NCBI RefSeq assembly: GCF_902686445.1
Contig: NC_062232.1
Location: 77,021,440 to 77,085,439 of the forward strand
DNA: 64,000 bases
From: Sciurus carolinensis
Lineage: Eukaryota; Chordata; Mammalia; Rodentia; Sciuridae
Direction of reading: 5' to 3'
Numbering within the stretch: the stretch's first letter is position 1; each line of letters begins with the position of its first letter. Shown here in pieces: positions 34,501-45,389 of the stretch. The translations under genes and the position numbers were made by a program. Under the pieces are notes generated by a model. That model had not been told where the DNA came from and did no database searches. It was given only the letters and a program-made list of their open reading frames with translations.

Positions 34501-34848
34501 ACCGTGGTCTTTGACAAAAGTTAATTCTAGGTTAGCACCAGTTCTTTCCATGATATCTAGATAGAATTTTGCTTGTCTACCTTCATCAAAGTGAGTCAAA
34601 CACTTTTCTTCTTCCAGTGGCACATAAAAAGCTTGAGTGATGACTGAGGTCTCTGCATATTGAATATTATTGCTTGAATATTCTCCAGGTTTCTGAGGAT
34701 TTTCTAACCAATTTAGTTTTTGTGAGTGTTGAGTAAAATTATCGGTGTAAGTGAGAATACCAAGCTCCTCATCTGAATTTAAAGTGATAAGATTTTCTTT
34801 TGGAATATACCTACTTTGTTGCACATTCAGATTTTCTTTGGAGGTCAT
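31537..34848 (-). CDS. Vigilin-like multi-KH RNA-binding protein (intronless HDLBP retrocopy), main ORF
   Basis: Vigilin (HDLBP) is a cytoplasmic, ER-associated RNA-binding protein with 14-15 KH domains. This frame encodes 1103 residues from the first ATG at 34848; an upstream in-frame TTG would add 13 residues with no vigilin counterpart. The ATG context is good (ACAATGA, A at -3). Vigilin-like sequence runs from the N-terminal region (ASVITQ…PLEE equivalent ETSVITQAFYVPLEEEKC) to the GYKNNTLAARD segment after KH13. Counting from the TTG, GXXG loops are intact in KH4 (385-388), KH6 (527-530), KH7 (601-604), KH12 (990-993) and KH13 (1070-1073). They are altered in KH1 (172-175), KH3 (315), KH5 (455), KH8 (673), KH9 (747) and KH11 (893). 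The parent gene has many introns and this copy has none, so it arose by retroposition. Over half the residues look identical to vigilin by eye. It ends at a TAA created by a one-base loss. It could be a functional retrogene lacking the last KH domain, or a recent pseudogene. Confidence 0.9.
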   Translation of the reverse strand: MTSKENLNVQQSRYIPKENLITLNSDEELGILTYTDNFTQHSQKLNWLENPQKPGEYSSNNIQYAETSVITQAFYVPLEEEKCLTHFDEGRQAKFYLDIMERTGANLELTFVKDHGLYITVSGNPETVMKAQKEIFACFQENVLTTMPISKEQHCFVTSKTRDKLQDLEQKAAMNTDFLCPHTQNNWINNGGTHQVTQKSPYKVFLTPAEKDKCVTETLHAKKTFHPLFAGPYSKTTDSTIQETEAYIHIPPSSANEIEIVFNRRKSQVDQAESCVRENFENTKMKTTIDMEMKSQHNCTIGPKHNSMQEILERTGVSIEILPSDSSTSDSVTHQGEPESTGGAFIEAYWKAKGYIVSSISAPSWLHRFIIGKKGQNISKVTQNMPRVHIEFTGEDKIILKGPVDDVNYAQKEIENMLKDLINRMDYEEIRIDYKFHKYLIEKNGVIINRIKEKNKVSVLILPENEKNILIRIEGEHLRVQQAKKELTDLAANFKNEHRKDLIIEQRFHHTIIGKKGERIHDIRKKFPEVMINFPHSSEKSDIVQLIGPKHELEKCTEYLENVVTDIIENSYSITIPIFKKLHKSIIGKGGINIKKICAASNTKINFPSASSNSENIVICGKPENCEIARNWILSIQKDIANISEVEIFIPSNLHKSLIDSKECLISSIMEECGKIHIHFPRNNLGLQKVIIRGPAESVEKAKEKLLQLAEEKQTKSYSTALHVKPQYHQFLLSKNGGNVSKICAETGVRVIFPTFEDKDQELLTLTGKEEAVNEAQKELEALVEDLDNVVEDNMLIHPKYHHHFIMRRGQVLRDMTEEYGGVIINFSCSGKQSNKVTIKGAKPCVEAAKKHILEIIGDLDAQVTTECVIPQKFHRFVMGPMCSRIRQIARDYNVQIKFPDKERPETNIDPAVEENVDEMGRNSTKEPASISPRKRDTIFISGRKEKCEAAMEALKSLIPITAEVHVPAGLHRYIVGQKGSGIRKLIDEFEVNIQVSEPGLESDVISIRGLATNVEQAKARLQERVKALQTEIEDRALRNFKLIFTLDPKYHSKIIGRKGLVVAHICLEYDVTIHFPVKESNEIQDQIIITGYKNNTLAARDE

Positions 34849-35289
34849 TGTTGATTTGTAAGTAGGTAAAATCCAGATGTATTGCAAATAAATGGTCAGC
34901 AGTCAGAAAATTCTTCTTGTAGTTGCCTTTTTTCATATTACTGTATGGGAAGAATAAATGCTTTAAATAAGTAATTCATTTTCAAATTAATCTATACCTC
35001 AAGACTACAAAATGATATATTTATACAATTTAACAAAAATGTCAAAAATTCATCTTTGCTACTCTTATATGGATAGGGCTCAAATTCAAAGGACTATGGG
35101 GAAATAGCCACCATTTTCCTAAGGTACAGTTATTGTTTAGTTATTCTTATTGCAGTCATGAACAACTCTGATTTTTCCAAACCCAGCATTATCAGTTTTT
35201 GACTATTTGCAATATCTGACACTATTGGTTGCAAATTACTTTTGAAAAAAATATAATTCCCTAGTCTCTAAGGATACTATATATACCAG
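34849..35289. other. 5' flank of the vigilin-like copy
   Basis: AT-rich, with no recognised repeat. On the minus strand it is immediately upstream of the ATG. I see no CpG island and no clear core promoter, so the transcription start cannot be placed. Confidence 0.4.
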
Positions 35290-35870
35290 GGTTTCCAATT
35301 TTTTAACAGATTTATTAAGAATAACATAAATTCACAAGTAGATGTGTTCAATGTTTTTTAGTCAACTTAGAGTGTCAGATTCTCATCACAACTCAGTTTG
35401 AGAATATTTTCATCACCTCAGAGAGATCCCTTATGCTTATTTGCAGGCAATCTCCATTTCCACCATCACACCCAGACAAACACAACTTCATTTTTTTTCC
35501 TCTATAGACTTACCTGATCTGGACAGTTTTTTAAAAAAAGAGCATCATACAGTATGTACAGTCATTAGCACCTCATTTCTTTGCATTATCATATTTTTGA
35601 GGTCAGTCCATGTTTTACCAGTAGTGTGTTCCTTTTTGTTACTGAATAATGTTCCATTTTGATTTCCTTAAAGACTGTTTTGATTCAATTTTCTTTCCTG
35701 GATCCATCTCCTCTAGTAGAATTATGCATATTAAAGTATTACAGACTGCTCTTTTGGACCCTTTTTTCTCTACAGTCATTCCCAATGGGATGTAATTTGG
35801 ATTTATACATTTGAATATCATTGATACACTGATATTTTTCAAATCTATAACTCCAGTCCCAAACTGAAAT
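35290..35870 (-). mobile_element. Old L1M-type 3' end, antisense
   Basis: The phrases follow an old L1M 3' UTR in reverse: 'AGATTTATTAAGAATAACATAAATTCAC', 'GAGAATATTTTCATCACCTCAGAGAGATCCC', 'TTTGAGGTCAGTCCATGTTTTACCAGTAG' and 'TACTGAATAATGTTCCATTTTG' (given in pieces). Confidence 0.7.
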
Positions 35871-36147
35871 GTATATATGTATAAGCCATCTCACTATCAC
35901 CACTGTAATGCTAAATAGTCCTTACAAACTTAATTCATCCAATGAAATCCTGATTATATCATCAGATTTTCTTCTCTTGGAATATTCTGGAATTTTATAA
36001 GTGGCACTTGACTTTCCTCCTTTTCCTTAGGTCAAGCACTTGATATCTTTTATTTCTCACTTTATCTTGTGTAACACATGAAAAATAAGAGCATTTCTGT
36101 TCATCTAAGTCTGACATTTTCTAATGAGAAAATGTCATGATATACAT

Positions 36148-36291
36148 AATTATGAACAGATGTTTACATATATGTGCTATATTCATCCTGTCAATGATAT
36201 ACTGAATACGTGATAAAATAAAATGGATTAAAATGTATCAATATGTATAGATTCCAATGACCAAAATATTGAGTGAAAAAGTTTTTATAAT
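36148..36291 (+). repeat. 144-bp direct repeat, copy A
   Basis: It matches 38038-38181 with few differences, from ATGAA(C/T)AGATGTTTACATAT through GATTCCAATGACCAAAATA to TTTTTATAAT. I have not assigned it to a known family. Confidence 0.85.
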
Positions 36292-37194
36292 CTACTTTCC
36301 TTGTCTAAGCCACTATGTCCTTGTATTAATGCTATACTTACTTCTATTCTTGGCCTTTATGACCTTTTTCTCCACAAAGCAGAATACAATGTACTATTTA
36401 CTTAATAGCTTTTAGTGGATTTCCTTTGTAATTAGAATAAGATAAACACTATTACCCAGAAGTATATGAAATAGTCAATATTTGACAATTTTCACCTAGA
36501 GAAAAACATTTGATCTAATTCTCTCTGTTTTATTACACCCTTAAGTACTTCATTCTTCTCCACTTCACTGATCTCAGCAACTACCAGTTTTCTCCTAATT
36601 CACTATGCTTCTGCTAAAGTGGTCCAACTGTTGCTTGGCATTTGCCTTTCCAGACCTTGGTACTTACTACTTCATTTGTTTACAAACCAATTTTTCCAGT
36701 ACCTTCTATAGTTTTCTCCTTTCATTATTCAAGTTTTAACTCAAACATCACCTCCTAAGAAAGGATATCTCTGCTTGATTAGACTAAATGAACTCTCCAT
36801 TTTATTTGATTTCTTTTTTCACTATTACCTATTTCATTTTCTTTAGTGACATAATTAAAGTCTGTCCTTATGTATCCTGCCCCTAGCCTTCCCTTTCCCA
36901 CATATACACAGTGGGATGTAAACTTCTCAAATTAAAAAAAAAATAAATTGACTTGTTCATTGCTTTATTTGCATTTCCTAGCAAAGTGTGTGTTAAGTTC
37001 CAGGTACTAAGAAAATAAGTATTTTATGCCTGTTTAATAACATTAGAAAGATAAGCAAAAGATCAGAAGAAAATACAGAAGAATACACTGAATAGAAAAT
37101 GGCACTAAGAAAATCGGTAATCATCAACATAATTGGAAAATGGATGCTGCATGTGAACAAAAGAGAAAAATGTGAATGGCAATTAAGAAAAATT
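36292..37194. other. Unassigned intergenic DNA
   Basis: No gene or clear repeat; an A-rich run lies at 36933-36945. Confidence 0.45.
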
Positions 37195-37560
37195 AACTCA
37201 GTATATAATCAGCCTAGGTGTCCATAAACAGATGAATGGATAAAGAAAATGTATATACACACAATGGAGTTTTATTCAGCCTATAGGAAAAAAGAAATTA
37301 TGTCATTTGCAGAAAAATGAATGGAATTGGAGACCATCATACTAAGCAAAGCAAGACAGAGTCAGAAAGAGAAGTTTATGTTTTGTCTCATATGTGAAAC
37401 TAATCATAAAATAGAAGGGAAACCAATGAGATAGAAGAAGAAGAGGAGGAGGGTAGAGTGGGGGTAAGGGGAGATCTTGGAGACTGAAACTGATCAAATT
37501 ATGCCACAACGAAACCCACAATTCTGTATAACTAATACACATCAATAAAAAAGATTTTTA
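37195..37560 (+). mobile_element. L1 3' end, sense strand
   Basis: It includes 'CAGATGAATGGATAAAGAAAATGT', 'ATGGAGTTTTATTCAGCC' and 'AATGAATGGAATTGGAGACCATCATACTAAGCAAAGCAAG' (in pieces), the ORF2 C-terminus, then the polypurine 3' UTR (GAAGAAGAAGAGGAGGAGGG) and 'ACACATCAATAAAAAAG' at the end. It is 5' truncated. Confidence 0.85.
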
Positions 37561-37848
37561 ATAACTAGGGAAATGCAAATAAAATGTCCATCATATGAAC
37601 AAATGCTAAAGTTTAACCATACTAAGTGCTGACTAGGGCAATTCTTACTCTCAATTACTGTTTTTATTTTTATTTGCTGATTTGTACCAGTTTGTGGAAC
37701 TGCACTGATCTGTACACTACTCCTCAAGTAGCAATGGACTTGAATGTGGTGAAAGGGCATCCTGCTAATGCAAGTGGCAAATTTTAGAGCTGTTTTTAAA
37801 TATAAAATAAATTTTGTACATTCCTCACCCTATGGTTAAATTTCTGTG
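37561..37848. other. Unassigned, with short L1-like text
   Basis: 'AACTAGGGAAATGCAAATAAAATG' and 'CATCATATGAACAAATGCTAAAG' resemble L1 ORF2 sense sequence. Too short and diverged to delimit. Confidence 0.35.
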
Positions 37849-37930
37849 TTCTTTTGTGCAGTGCTGGGAATTAAATCCAGGACTTCACACAGGCAGCTGC
37901 TCTATCACTGACCTACATTCATAGCCCCAA
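37849..37930 (-). mobile_element. ID-type SINE, antisense
   Basis: GTGCTGGGAATTAAATCCAGG, 'GCTGCTCTATCACTGACCTA' and AGCCCCA give the ID core in reverse, with substitutions. Confidence 0.8.
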
Positions 37931-38037
37931 GGGTTAAATTTCTAAGAAAAGAAACATCCCTATTTGTATAAAGGAACATTCATCAAGATGCTGACATCAA
38001 AATATTCACATTAATGAAAATTTCAAACTATATAGAC

Positions 38038-38181
38038 AATCATGAATAGATGTTTACATATATGTGCTATATTCATTCTTTCAATGATATACTGAATATT
38101 TAATAAAATAAAATGGATGAAAATGTATCACTATGTATGGATTCCAATGACCAAAATACTGAGTGAAAAAATTTTTATAAT
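38038..38181 (+). repeat. 144-bp direct repeat, copy B
   Basis: It matches 36148-36291; about 1.9 kb separates the copies. Flanks on both sides differ. Confidence 0.85.
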
Positions 38182-38869
38182 TTTTTTAAGAATCGTACTA
38201 TCTTTACACTTATAGCCACATATAAATACTTACCAGTGTTATACCTTGTGGATATTTGCATATACCTAAGTAAAAGTCTTTAAAATATACTTAAAAGGAT
38301 GTATTAAAGTCATGGATTTAGGCCTAGACCTGCAACTCAGTGGTACTAGATTTTGAAAATATCAAGGAGTGCTTTACTCAATCCAAATGTCTGTCTATAG
38401 TATTAGGTAATAGGAATTTTCATACTCAAAATATTAAGAGAAATATTGATGTGAAATGACTGGGATCCATACATTTATGTGTATGAAACCACTTCCATTT
38501 CATTATATGTATTTATTTAATATGAACAATAACACATAGATTCATCCAGAGTTGTAAGATGTTACCCAGTAAGAATCTCTTGTATAAATTCATATAAATT
38601 GTAAATTTTCCTAATATAGTCCTTTTGATGCTCTGTATAAAGGTGAGCAACCCTAGATGACTATAAGTATAATCAGACTAACATGGAAATTATTCTCATA
38701 ACAAAATCTCAATAAATAACTTTTAAACACACCAAATAATTCTATTTGTTTTAGTTTATTTTTATACTCTCTAAAAGACTATCCAGACCTCAGGAGGCAT
38801 TAGCATCCTCTCCTTGTCCCTGAGATAAAGCTAAAGGGGCATTTCTTCCCCTAAGGCTCTGTATTAAGA
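38182..38869. other. Unassigned intergenic DNA
   Basis: AT-rich; nothing recognised. Confidence 0.45.
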
Positions 38870-39055
38870 TTTTTACATGCTATCTGACTTTGAATGAACT
38901 ATCCATTGTATACATCAGACTCTTCATTTATTAAGGTGGGACATATAATATTGCCTAACTCATAGGGTTCTTGCTAGAATAAATTAGGTCATACGTATTT
39001 GTAAAATAGTTTCTTGCACATAGCACTTAGTAAACGCTGGCACAAATCTGCAGCT
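38870..39055 (-). mobile_element. MIR SINE, antisense
   Basis: 'CTCTTCATTTATTAAGGTGGGACATATAATATTGCC', 'CTCATAGGGTTCTTGCTAGAATAAATTAGGTCA' and 'GCACATAGCACTTAGTAAACGCTGG' (in pieces) match the reverse complement of the MIR core and tail. Confidence 0.78.
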
Positions 39056-39934
39056 GTAATTGTAAAATGTAAATATTTGTTAATTTTAGATGAGGAGTAC
39101 ATACTGGTATTCCTCTTTATATTTCATACAAGGTTTTATGCTTGAAATATTTTGTTTATAAAATTTCAGAAAAATTAAGAAAAAAGCAATGTGTAAAAAA
39201 ATCAGAAAAAGTATAATCTTCTAATTTTTCTGTTATACCATTGACAAATAGAGGGTTAATATGTTATGAAAAGATCTTCTAATTATCAAGAGAAAAAAGT
39301 TGATATCAACAACAAAGGAAAAAATAGAAAATAGAAAAATATGAATGAAGAGCTAGTTTTAAGAAAAGGAAATCTAAATGGACAAAAAATATTAATTAAA
39401 GGTTACTAAACCTCATGTAACCTACTTATAATAACATGACAATTCCTGAATTGTAGTGGTAACAAGAAATAAGCAAGAAAGCTTACTGACATGGGAATGT
39501 TTACAGAAAACAATGGTATGCAAATTCTAGAATATATTATGGAAGAATAACAGTGAGTTAAACTTTGAAAATACAAAGGACAAAGACCTTACAGACCCCC
39601 CCACCTTGCAGAAAATGACCAGAAAACCTGAATATAATTCATAAAGCAACCATCTGAAGATACTGGAGTTTGTACAGGAGCAGACAGATTTTGGTGTGGA
39701 GTTCATGCACACCTGGGGAGAGAAGACAAGGAACTTCACATGGAAATTACTGTATCCATGGGTTTTAGAGTAAGGGCAGTCAGCATAGAACATACAACAA
39801 TAACAGAGAATCCATGTGGAAAAGATTAATTGATAGTACAGAACACTATACCCAACAACAACAGAACAAACCTTTTTCACTAGTGCAGATGACACCTTTA
39901 TCAGATTATTGGTATTATGGGCCATAACCATTTC
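39056..39934. other. Unassigned intergenic DNA
   Basis: A-rich, possibly the 5' part of the old L1 that follows, but not recognisable. A 134-codon minus-strand open frame at 39527-39931 has no domain I recognise and is probably chance. Confidence 0.4.
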
Positions 39935-40480
39935 TCCATTAAAATTAAAAAATAATTGACACTTTACAGATTAGTTCTCTATTTACAATGGAATTAAATG
40001 AAAATCAACAATAAGATAACCAGGAAAATATCAAATATCTGGATATTGCACAATAACTTCCAAATAAATATTGGGTAAAAGAAGAAAATAGGTATTGGAA
40101 AACATTTTGAATTGAATGAAATTACAGAAATGTGAGAATTTCTTTGATATAAAGCAGGGATGAAAGAAATTTTATGGCTTTAAATGTCTACATTAGAAAA
40201 ATGTCTAAAATCAATTATCTAAGCTTCCATTTTAAGAAACTAGAAAGTGTAGAACACAAACCAAAGGGCAAATGGAAACAATAAACAGTAGAAATCCTTT
40301 CAAAAGAAAGCAGAAAACAATAAAAGCAAAATCAAGAACTTTTTCTTTAAAAATAAATGGAATTAATAAACTTCTAAACCAGACGGAACAACTGAAAATA
40401 GAAAAAAGAAACAAATCACCTATATCAACCATAGCACAGTGGATATAAAAAGAAAACCTTCATCCATTAAAAAGATAACA
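39935..40480 (+). mobile_element. Old L1 ORF2 fragment, sense
   Basis: Phrases such as 'GGGTAAAAGAAGAAA', 'GAAAGAAATTTTATGGCTTTAAATG' and 'GAACTTTTTCTTTAAAAATAAATGG' (in pieces) follow the segment of ORF2 between endonuclease and RT. Broken by many substitutions. Confidence 0.7.
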
Positions 40481-40503
40481 AAGGGATGTTTTAAAACTCC
40501 CAT

Positions 40504-40592
40504 TTTGGAACTGTGGGTATAACTTAGTAGTAGAGCCTTGCCTTGCATTGAGTGAGGCCCTGGGTTCAATTCCTAGCACAAAACAAAATAAA
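40504..40592 (+). mobile_element. ID-type SINE, diverged
   Basis: 'GGAACTGTGGGTATAACTTAG', 'TTGCCTTGCATTGAGTGAGGCCCTGGGTTCAATTCC' (in pieces) and an A-rich tail. Confidence 0.85.
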
Positions 40593-42520
40593 CCCTCACA
40601 TCCTCACATTTTTAAGGCACTGTTATTTAAGCTACATCTGGAGGAAAGCTATTTTCATAATTTTTTTTATTATACCTGAAAAAAATCATCCATTAAACAA
40701 ATTTAAGTAAAGTTCATTTAAGAGAATTGAACAAATTGTGTCTGTGCAGACCTTTTCAAAACATCCAAGAAAAGGATATAGTGAATATTATTTCTCTGAT
40801 TTACTAGACATCAGAACATTTATTATACAATAGGTTATATAAATTCTTATTGAAGTACTACTGTTCCATGAAAAATAGTTGAGAAATAACTCTTAGGATT
40901 TACCATGAATAAAAATACATGTGAGAGAAGGGGAGGTGGCTACTCCAAATGATTTACTTTCCTTAACATTTATTATGCTCCCAAATATTTAACATCTTCC
41001 CATCATTAAGGGGCTGACTACAAGTGCATTATGGTTATTTAAAAAGTCATCTACTGCAGACACACACATTTCTATTCAATTTTGTAAGAAGTACCAAAAT
41101 TACCATGTTTGAGCCATTCTGCCAAAAGTAATCAAGGTTTTCTAAATATTCTTTCATGCAGAAGTAAGTTTTGAGCTGAACAACAATAAGATTTCTTAAA
41201 AAGTACTTGATATATTTTTCTGTCTTACCTTTTCTTCAAACCCAGTTATCTTCAGTGTCTCTTTGGTGGTAAATTTCTGAAAGCACAAACTTACCTTACA
41301 GATTTCCAAAATGAATTGAGATGATAATGTCATGGAAATGCTGATTTTCCTCAATACAAATTGAAAAGCTAAAGACAAAAGTGTTAATCTCTCATTACTT
41401 CACATACAATGATTCTGTATTTAAAATTATTGCTCCCAATATATATAACTCTAATGTACTAAGAAGAATGATCATCTGAAAAATGCAGTGTTCCTCATCA
41501 TAAATATTATAAACTGAAATGAACAGAGATTGGAATATAATTTGTTTCTATTAGAGCAAAGAGAAGGCCTCTCTTCCAATAAAGTTCAGAATACATGATA
41601 AATTTAGATACTTAGATGTCTCCACACAACGCTGCTACCAGAAAAATTTAAAAGAATTGTTTTTAATCTGCTCAAAATAAATTGGTCAATTGTTGCTTTT
41701 AGAATTTATAGATATGATCATCAAATAAAAAGGTACAGTATGATACAAATTTCCAAATGGAAACTAATGTGAAGCATCAGTGGAATTTTAAGGCCAAAGT
41801 AGTTTAATTTGTTTTAAATAAGGAGTTTATTTACTTTCAAATTCAACAGCAATTTAAAAATTTTATTCTATGTTGAGCTACAAACCTATAGAGATATAAG
41901 AGTACTTTTTAATCATAAGCTTTGAAACTAAGAATAGAATAGATAAACACACACAAATTCCCTCAAAATGTTTCACAAATATTTTAAAACCCTGACAATT
42001 AAAACATGGCTCAACTGCATCAATAATTTAAATAAATACAGGATTTTTATTGTTGATTTAAATTAAGTAGTTTTTATATCCAGAAAAATCAATCTATTGA
42101 GTTTAATATATATATGTATATACACACACTATATCTATATATCTATATTTCCATATATATATATACACACATACACACACACAAGTACAAATTTTACTTA
42201 TAAATGGTTAGTTGAATTATCAAACAGGTTCAAGTTATCTCTGATAATTTAGCCTTTGCAGTCATCACATTTTTTTCTTTCTTGATTTTGTAGTAATTTT
42301 TTTACACTTGAAAGTATTATTTGGTTATGTTTTTAACTTGCTATTATCTTTGTTATGTTGGATGATGCTTTTTTCTAGCATCTTCTTATATGTCAAATAT
42401 TTTCTCTTTCCTCATAATTCATTTTTTATATGGTTTATTTCACCACCAGCATTTTATAACATTTTTTCTTTTTGATTCATTAGTTAAGTGGAATGAATAT
42501 TGAATATTCTAGTATCCATT
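40593..42520. other. Unassigned AT-rich DNA 5' of the tandem array
   Basis: No gene or repeat family is recognised apart from a (TA)n/(CA)n tract at 42104-42185. A 60-codon minus-strand frame at 41196-41378 is bracketed by GTAAG-like motifs on the minus strand, but nothing shows it to be an exon. Confidence 0.4.
42104..42185. repeat. (TA)n(CA)n microsatellite
   Basis: Alternating ATATAT and ACACAC blocks with CTATAT variants. Confidence 0.9.
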
Positions 42521-42720
42521 GGTTGGATTAATATTCTACATCACATAGTTGCTCAAAATTTTGCAAAATATTGCCCTAAGCAACTTCCAGGTATGGGGTG
42601 CCAGGGTAATTCAGAAAGAATTTTGAAGGTTTCTGTGACCTGACATAAAAAACAAACCAAGTGTGGAATATGTTCACAGTAGTGATGTTAGCCCATGTGA
42701 ACATATTCAAGTTGTAATTC

Positions 42721-42785
42721 CCAGCAGCATTTGTTGAAGAGGCTGTCTTTTCTCCATTGTATGTTTTTGGCTCCTTTGTCTAGTA
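42721..42785 (-). mobile_element. 65-bp L1 ORF2 fragment inside the array
   Basis: It matches 4947-5011 of the full L1 ('CCCAGCA(G/C)CATTTGTTGAAGAGGCT', 'CTTTGTCTAGTA') in the same antisense orientation. Confidence 0.8.
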
Positions 42786-45389
42786 AATAGATGAAAATTA
42801 AATAGCTATATGTAAATATATAATACATTTATGTATATTAATATATGCATACTAATAATATAACTGGTAATTATACATGAAAAGTATGATGGGCACAGAG
42901 ATTTGAATATTGAATAACAAAGACAACAGATTACATTTATCAGAAGAGGAATTATTAGAATATGACTATATAGATGTATCTGACACGTTAAAAAATTGAG
43001 AATGAGGAGAGAAATATGTTACCTGCTATTATGAAATTGTGAGATCGGTCATTCTGTATCAGAAGGTTACTGAAGCAATTTAGAATTTTGAAGAGCTCTG
43101 TGACCTCACCTTGAAAAGGCTGACCAAGCTGGGCTACATGTTCAGAGTATTAAGATTTGTGAAGGCTAGGATATTAAGTATATACATGAGTGCTACATAT
43201 AAATTTAAAGGTAATAGAAAAGAAAAAATGTATATAAATGTTATAGGATAAAATATATTTTGATTAAATAAATAAGAATAACTTGAAAGGAGTCATAATA
43301 GAATTACAATGGTATGGAGATATTGCTGAAAACAGGCCATTACAATTAATTTTTTTTTAAAAAATGAAATGAATAAACATCCAGAACTGAAGATGTAATG
43401 AAGAAAATGTCACACAATATATCAAAATAATAGGAAAGGAAAGAAACCAATATCTTATGGAATAATCTGATGGAAGTCAAAGGACAAACATAGAGATCCA
43501 GAAATGTAAAATTGTATTACCTGGAAATGATGAATAATCCAACCATGAAGTTTGCCAGGACAGCTATGGCAGAAATTTGAGGGTCTCATATCACAAGTAA
43601 AAGGCCAACCAAGTCAGCCCACATGCTCACAGCACTAGGATTGGTGTAGGTTAACAAATTGAAGATATACACAAGTAATAAACATAAATTTTTAAGAATG
43701 AAAAAGAACAAAAAAGGTACATGGACATTATGATATAAACTAAGAGTGATTATAGGGATAAAAATCAATAATTTTCAAGTGGTACTAACTGAGTGGCAAA
43801 AGTGTATAGAGAAGTTATTGAAAAGTAGTTCATTTCAAGTTAATTAAAAATGTGAAAATAAAGACGTAAATCAAATAAATATTACATAACAAGAAGAATA
43901 ATAATGGAAATAAATCAATATCTAGACATAATCTGTTGTAACTTTCAAAAATTATGGTTGCAGTAAATCTCATAAAAATCATGAAAAGGTAAAAAATAAG
44001 GGAAATGGGAATTAACAGAATAGTCTAAGGTGGCTCTGAAATACTAAATAATGAAGGCCACCAGGAAAACATAAAATTTTAGGGGCTATTCTCCTTACAC
44101 TAATAGGACCAACAAAGATGACCACACATAATACTAGGATTGGCTTAGGCTAGGATACCAAAGATATGCATAAATCATTGACATAAATATAAAGAAAATA
44201 AATTGAAAAGGTGCAGAGACATTAAGGTTTAAAATATGAATATGATCATTAAAGACAAAATATAAATATATACATTTAATGATAATAGAGTAACAAGGCC
44301 ATATTAGTGAAATCACTAAAGAATACACCATTACAATTAGATTTCTTCAAAAAGAAAAACTCCCAGAACTAAGACAGTAAATCAATCAAATAATCACACT
44401 AAAGGAAACCAATACCAGAAATCATCTACTGAAAATTCCAAAGATCAAATTTAGAAGACTACAAAACTCAGGAAAAGTAAAAACAAACCAACAAAACAAA
44501 TTTACCAGGAAAGGGTGAATTATCAGACTGGCCTCAGCTGGCTCTTTATCTATATACATGAAGATAACCAGGACAATTCAGAAGTGTGGGGGCATTTCTA
44601 CCTCACAATGAAAAAGCCAACCAAGATGGCACATTTTCAACATTCAGGATGGGCCTAGACTAGAATATTAAAGATTTACCCAAGTGATAGATAAAAATTT
44701 AAAGACAAAAATGTATGAAAAAGGCATTCAGATATTACAATATAAAACATATTATGATTAAAGAGGTTTAAAAAGAATAATTCAGAAGGAGCAAGAATAA
44801 GTGAACAAGTGTTGTTGAGAAGTTGGTGAAAAATAGATTATTACAATTACATTTTCCAAATAAGGAAAAAATTCAGAATATGTAATTAAATAATTTCCCT
44901 ACCACATATCAGAGAAACACTAAAGGAAAGATATCAATAGCTAGATATACTCTCCTAGAACTTTCAGAGGTCAAGGATAAAGTTAAAATCCCATAAAATA
45001 AGGAAAAGTAAAATTATATATATAAATTACCTAGAATGGATGAATTATCAGACTGACCCAAGTTGGCTCTTGATAACTGTGTACAGAGAGTTACCAGGAC
45101 TACCTAGAATTTTGAGGGAGTTTCTGACCTCACAATGAAAAAAACACCCAAGATGACCACATGTTCACAGTGTGAGGATCAGCCTAGATTAAAATACTAA
45201 AGATTTACACGAATGACAAAGACAAAAATGAAGAACAAGTTATTCAGATATTTCAGTGTAAAATATACTGTAAATAAAAATATAAGGAATTAGTAATTTG
45301 GAAGGGAAAGTGACAAGTATATGTGAGAGTCAGCTGAAAAATACAACTTTACAATTGTACTTTTTAAAGTAAAGAAAAAAAAACTCCCG

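Noticed and set aside
34849..34887. Upstream TTG as start of the vigilin-like protein
   Set aside because: The extra 13 residues have no vigilin counterpart, and the first ATG at 34848 aligns with the vigilin start region and has a good context.
39527..39931. 134-codon minus-strand frame
   Set aside because: No recognisable domain, AT-rich, and next to an old L1 fragment. Probably chance.
41196..41378. Possible exon with GTAAG-like borders on the minus strand
   Set aside because: Short, with no acceptor that I can support and no related sequence known to me.
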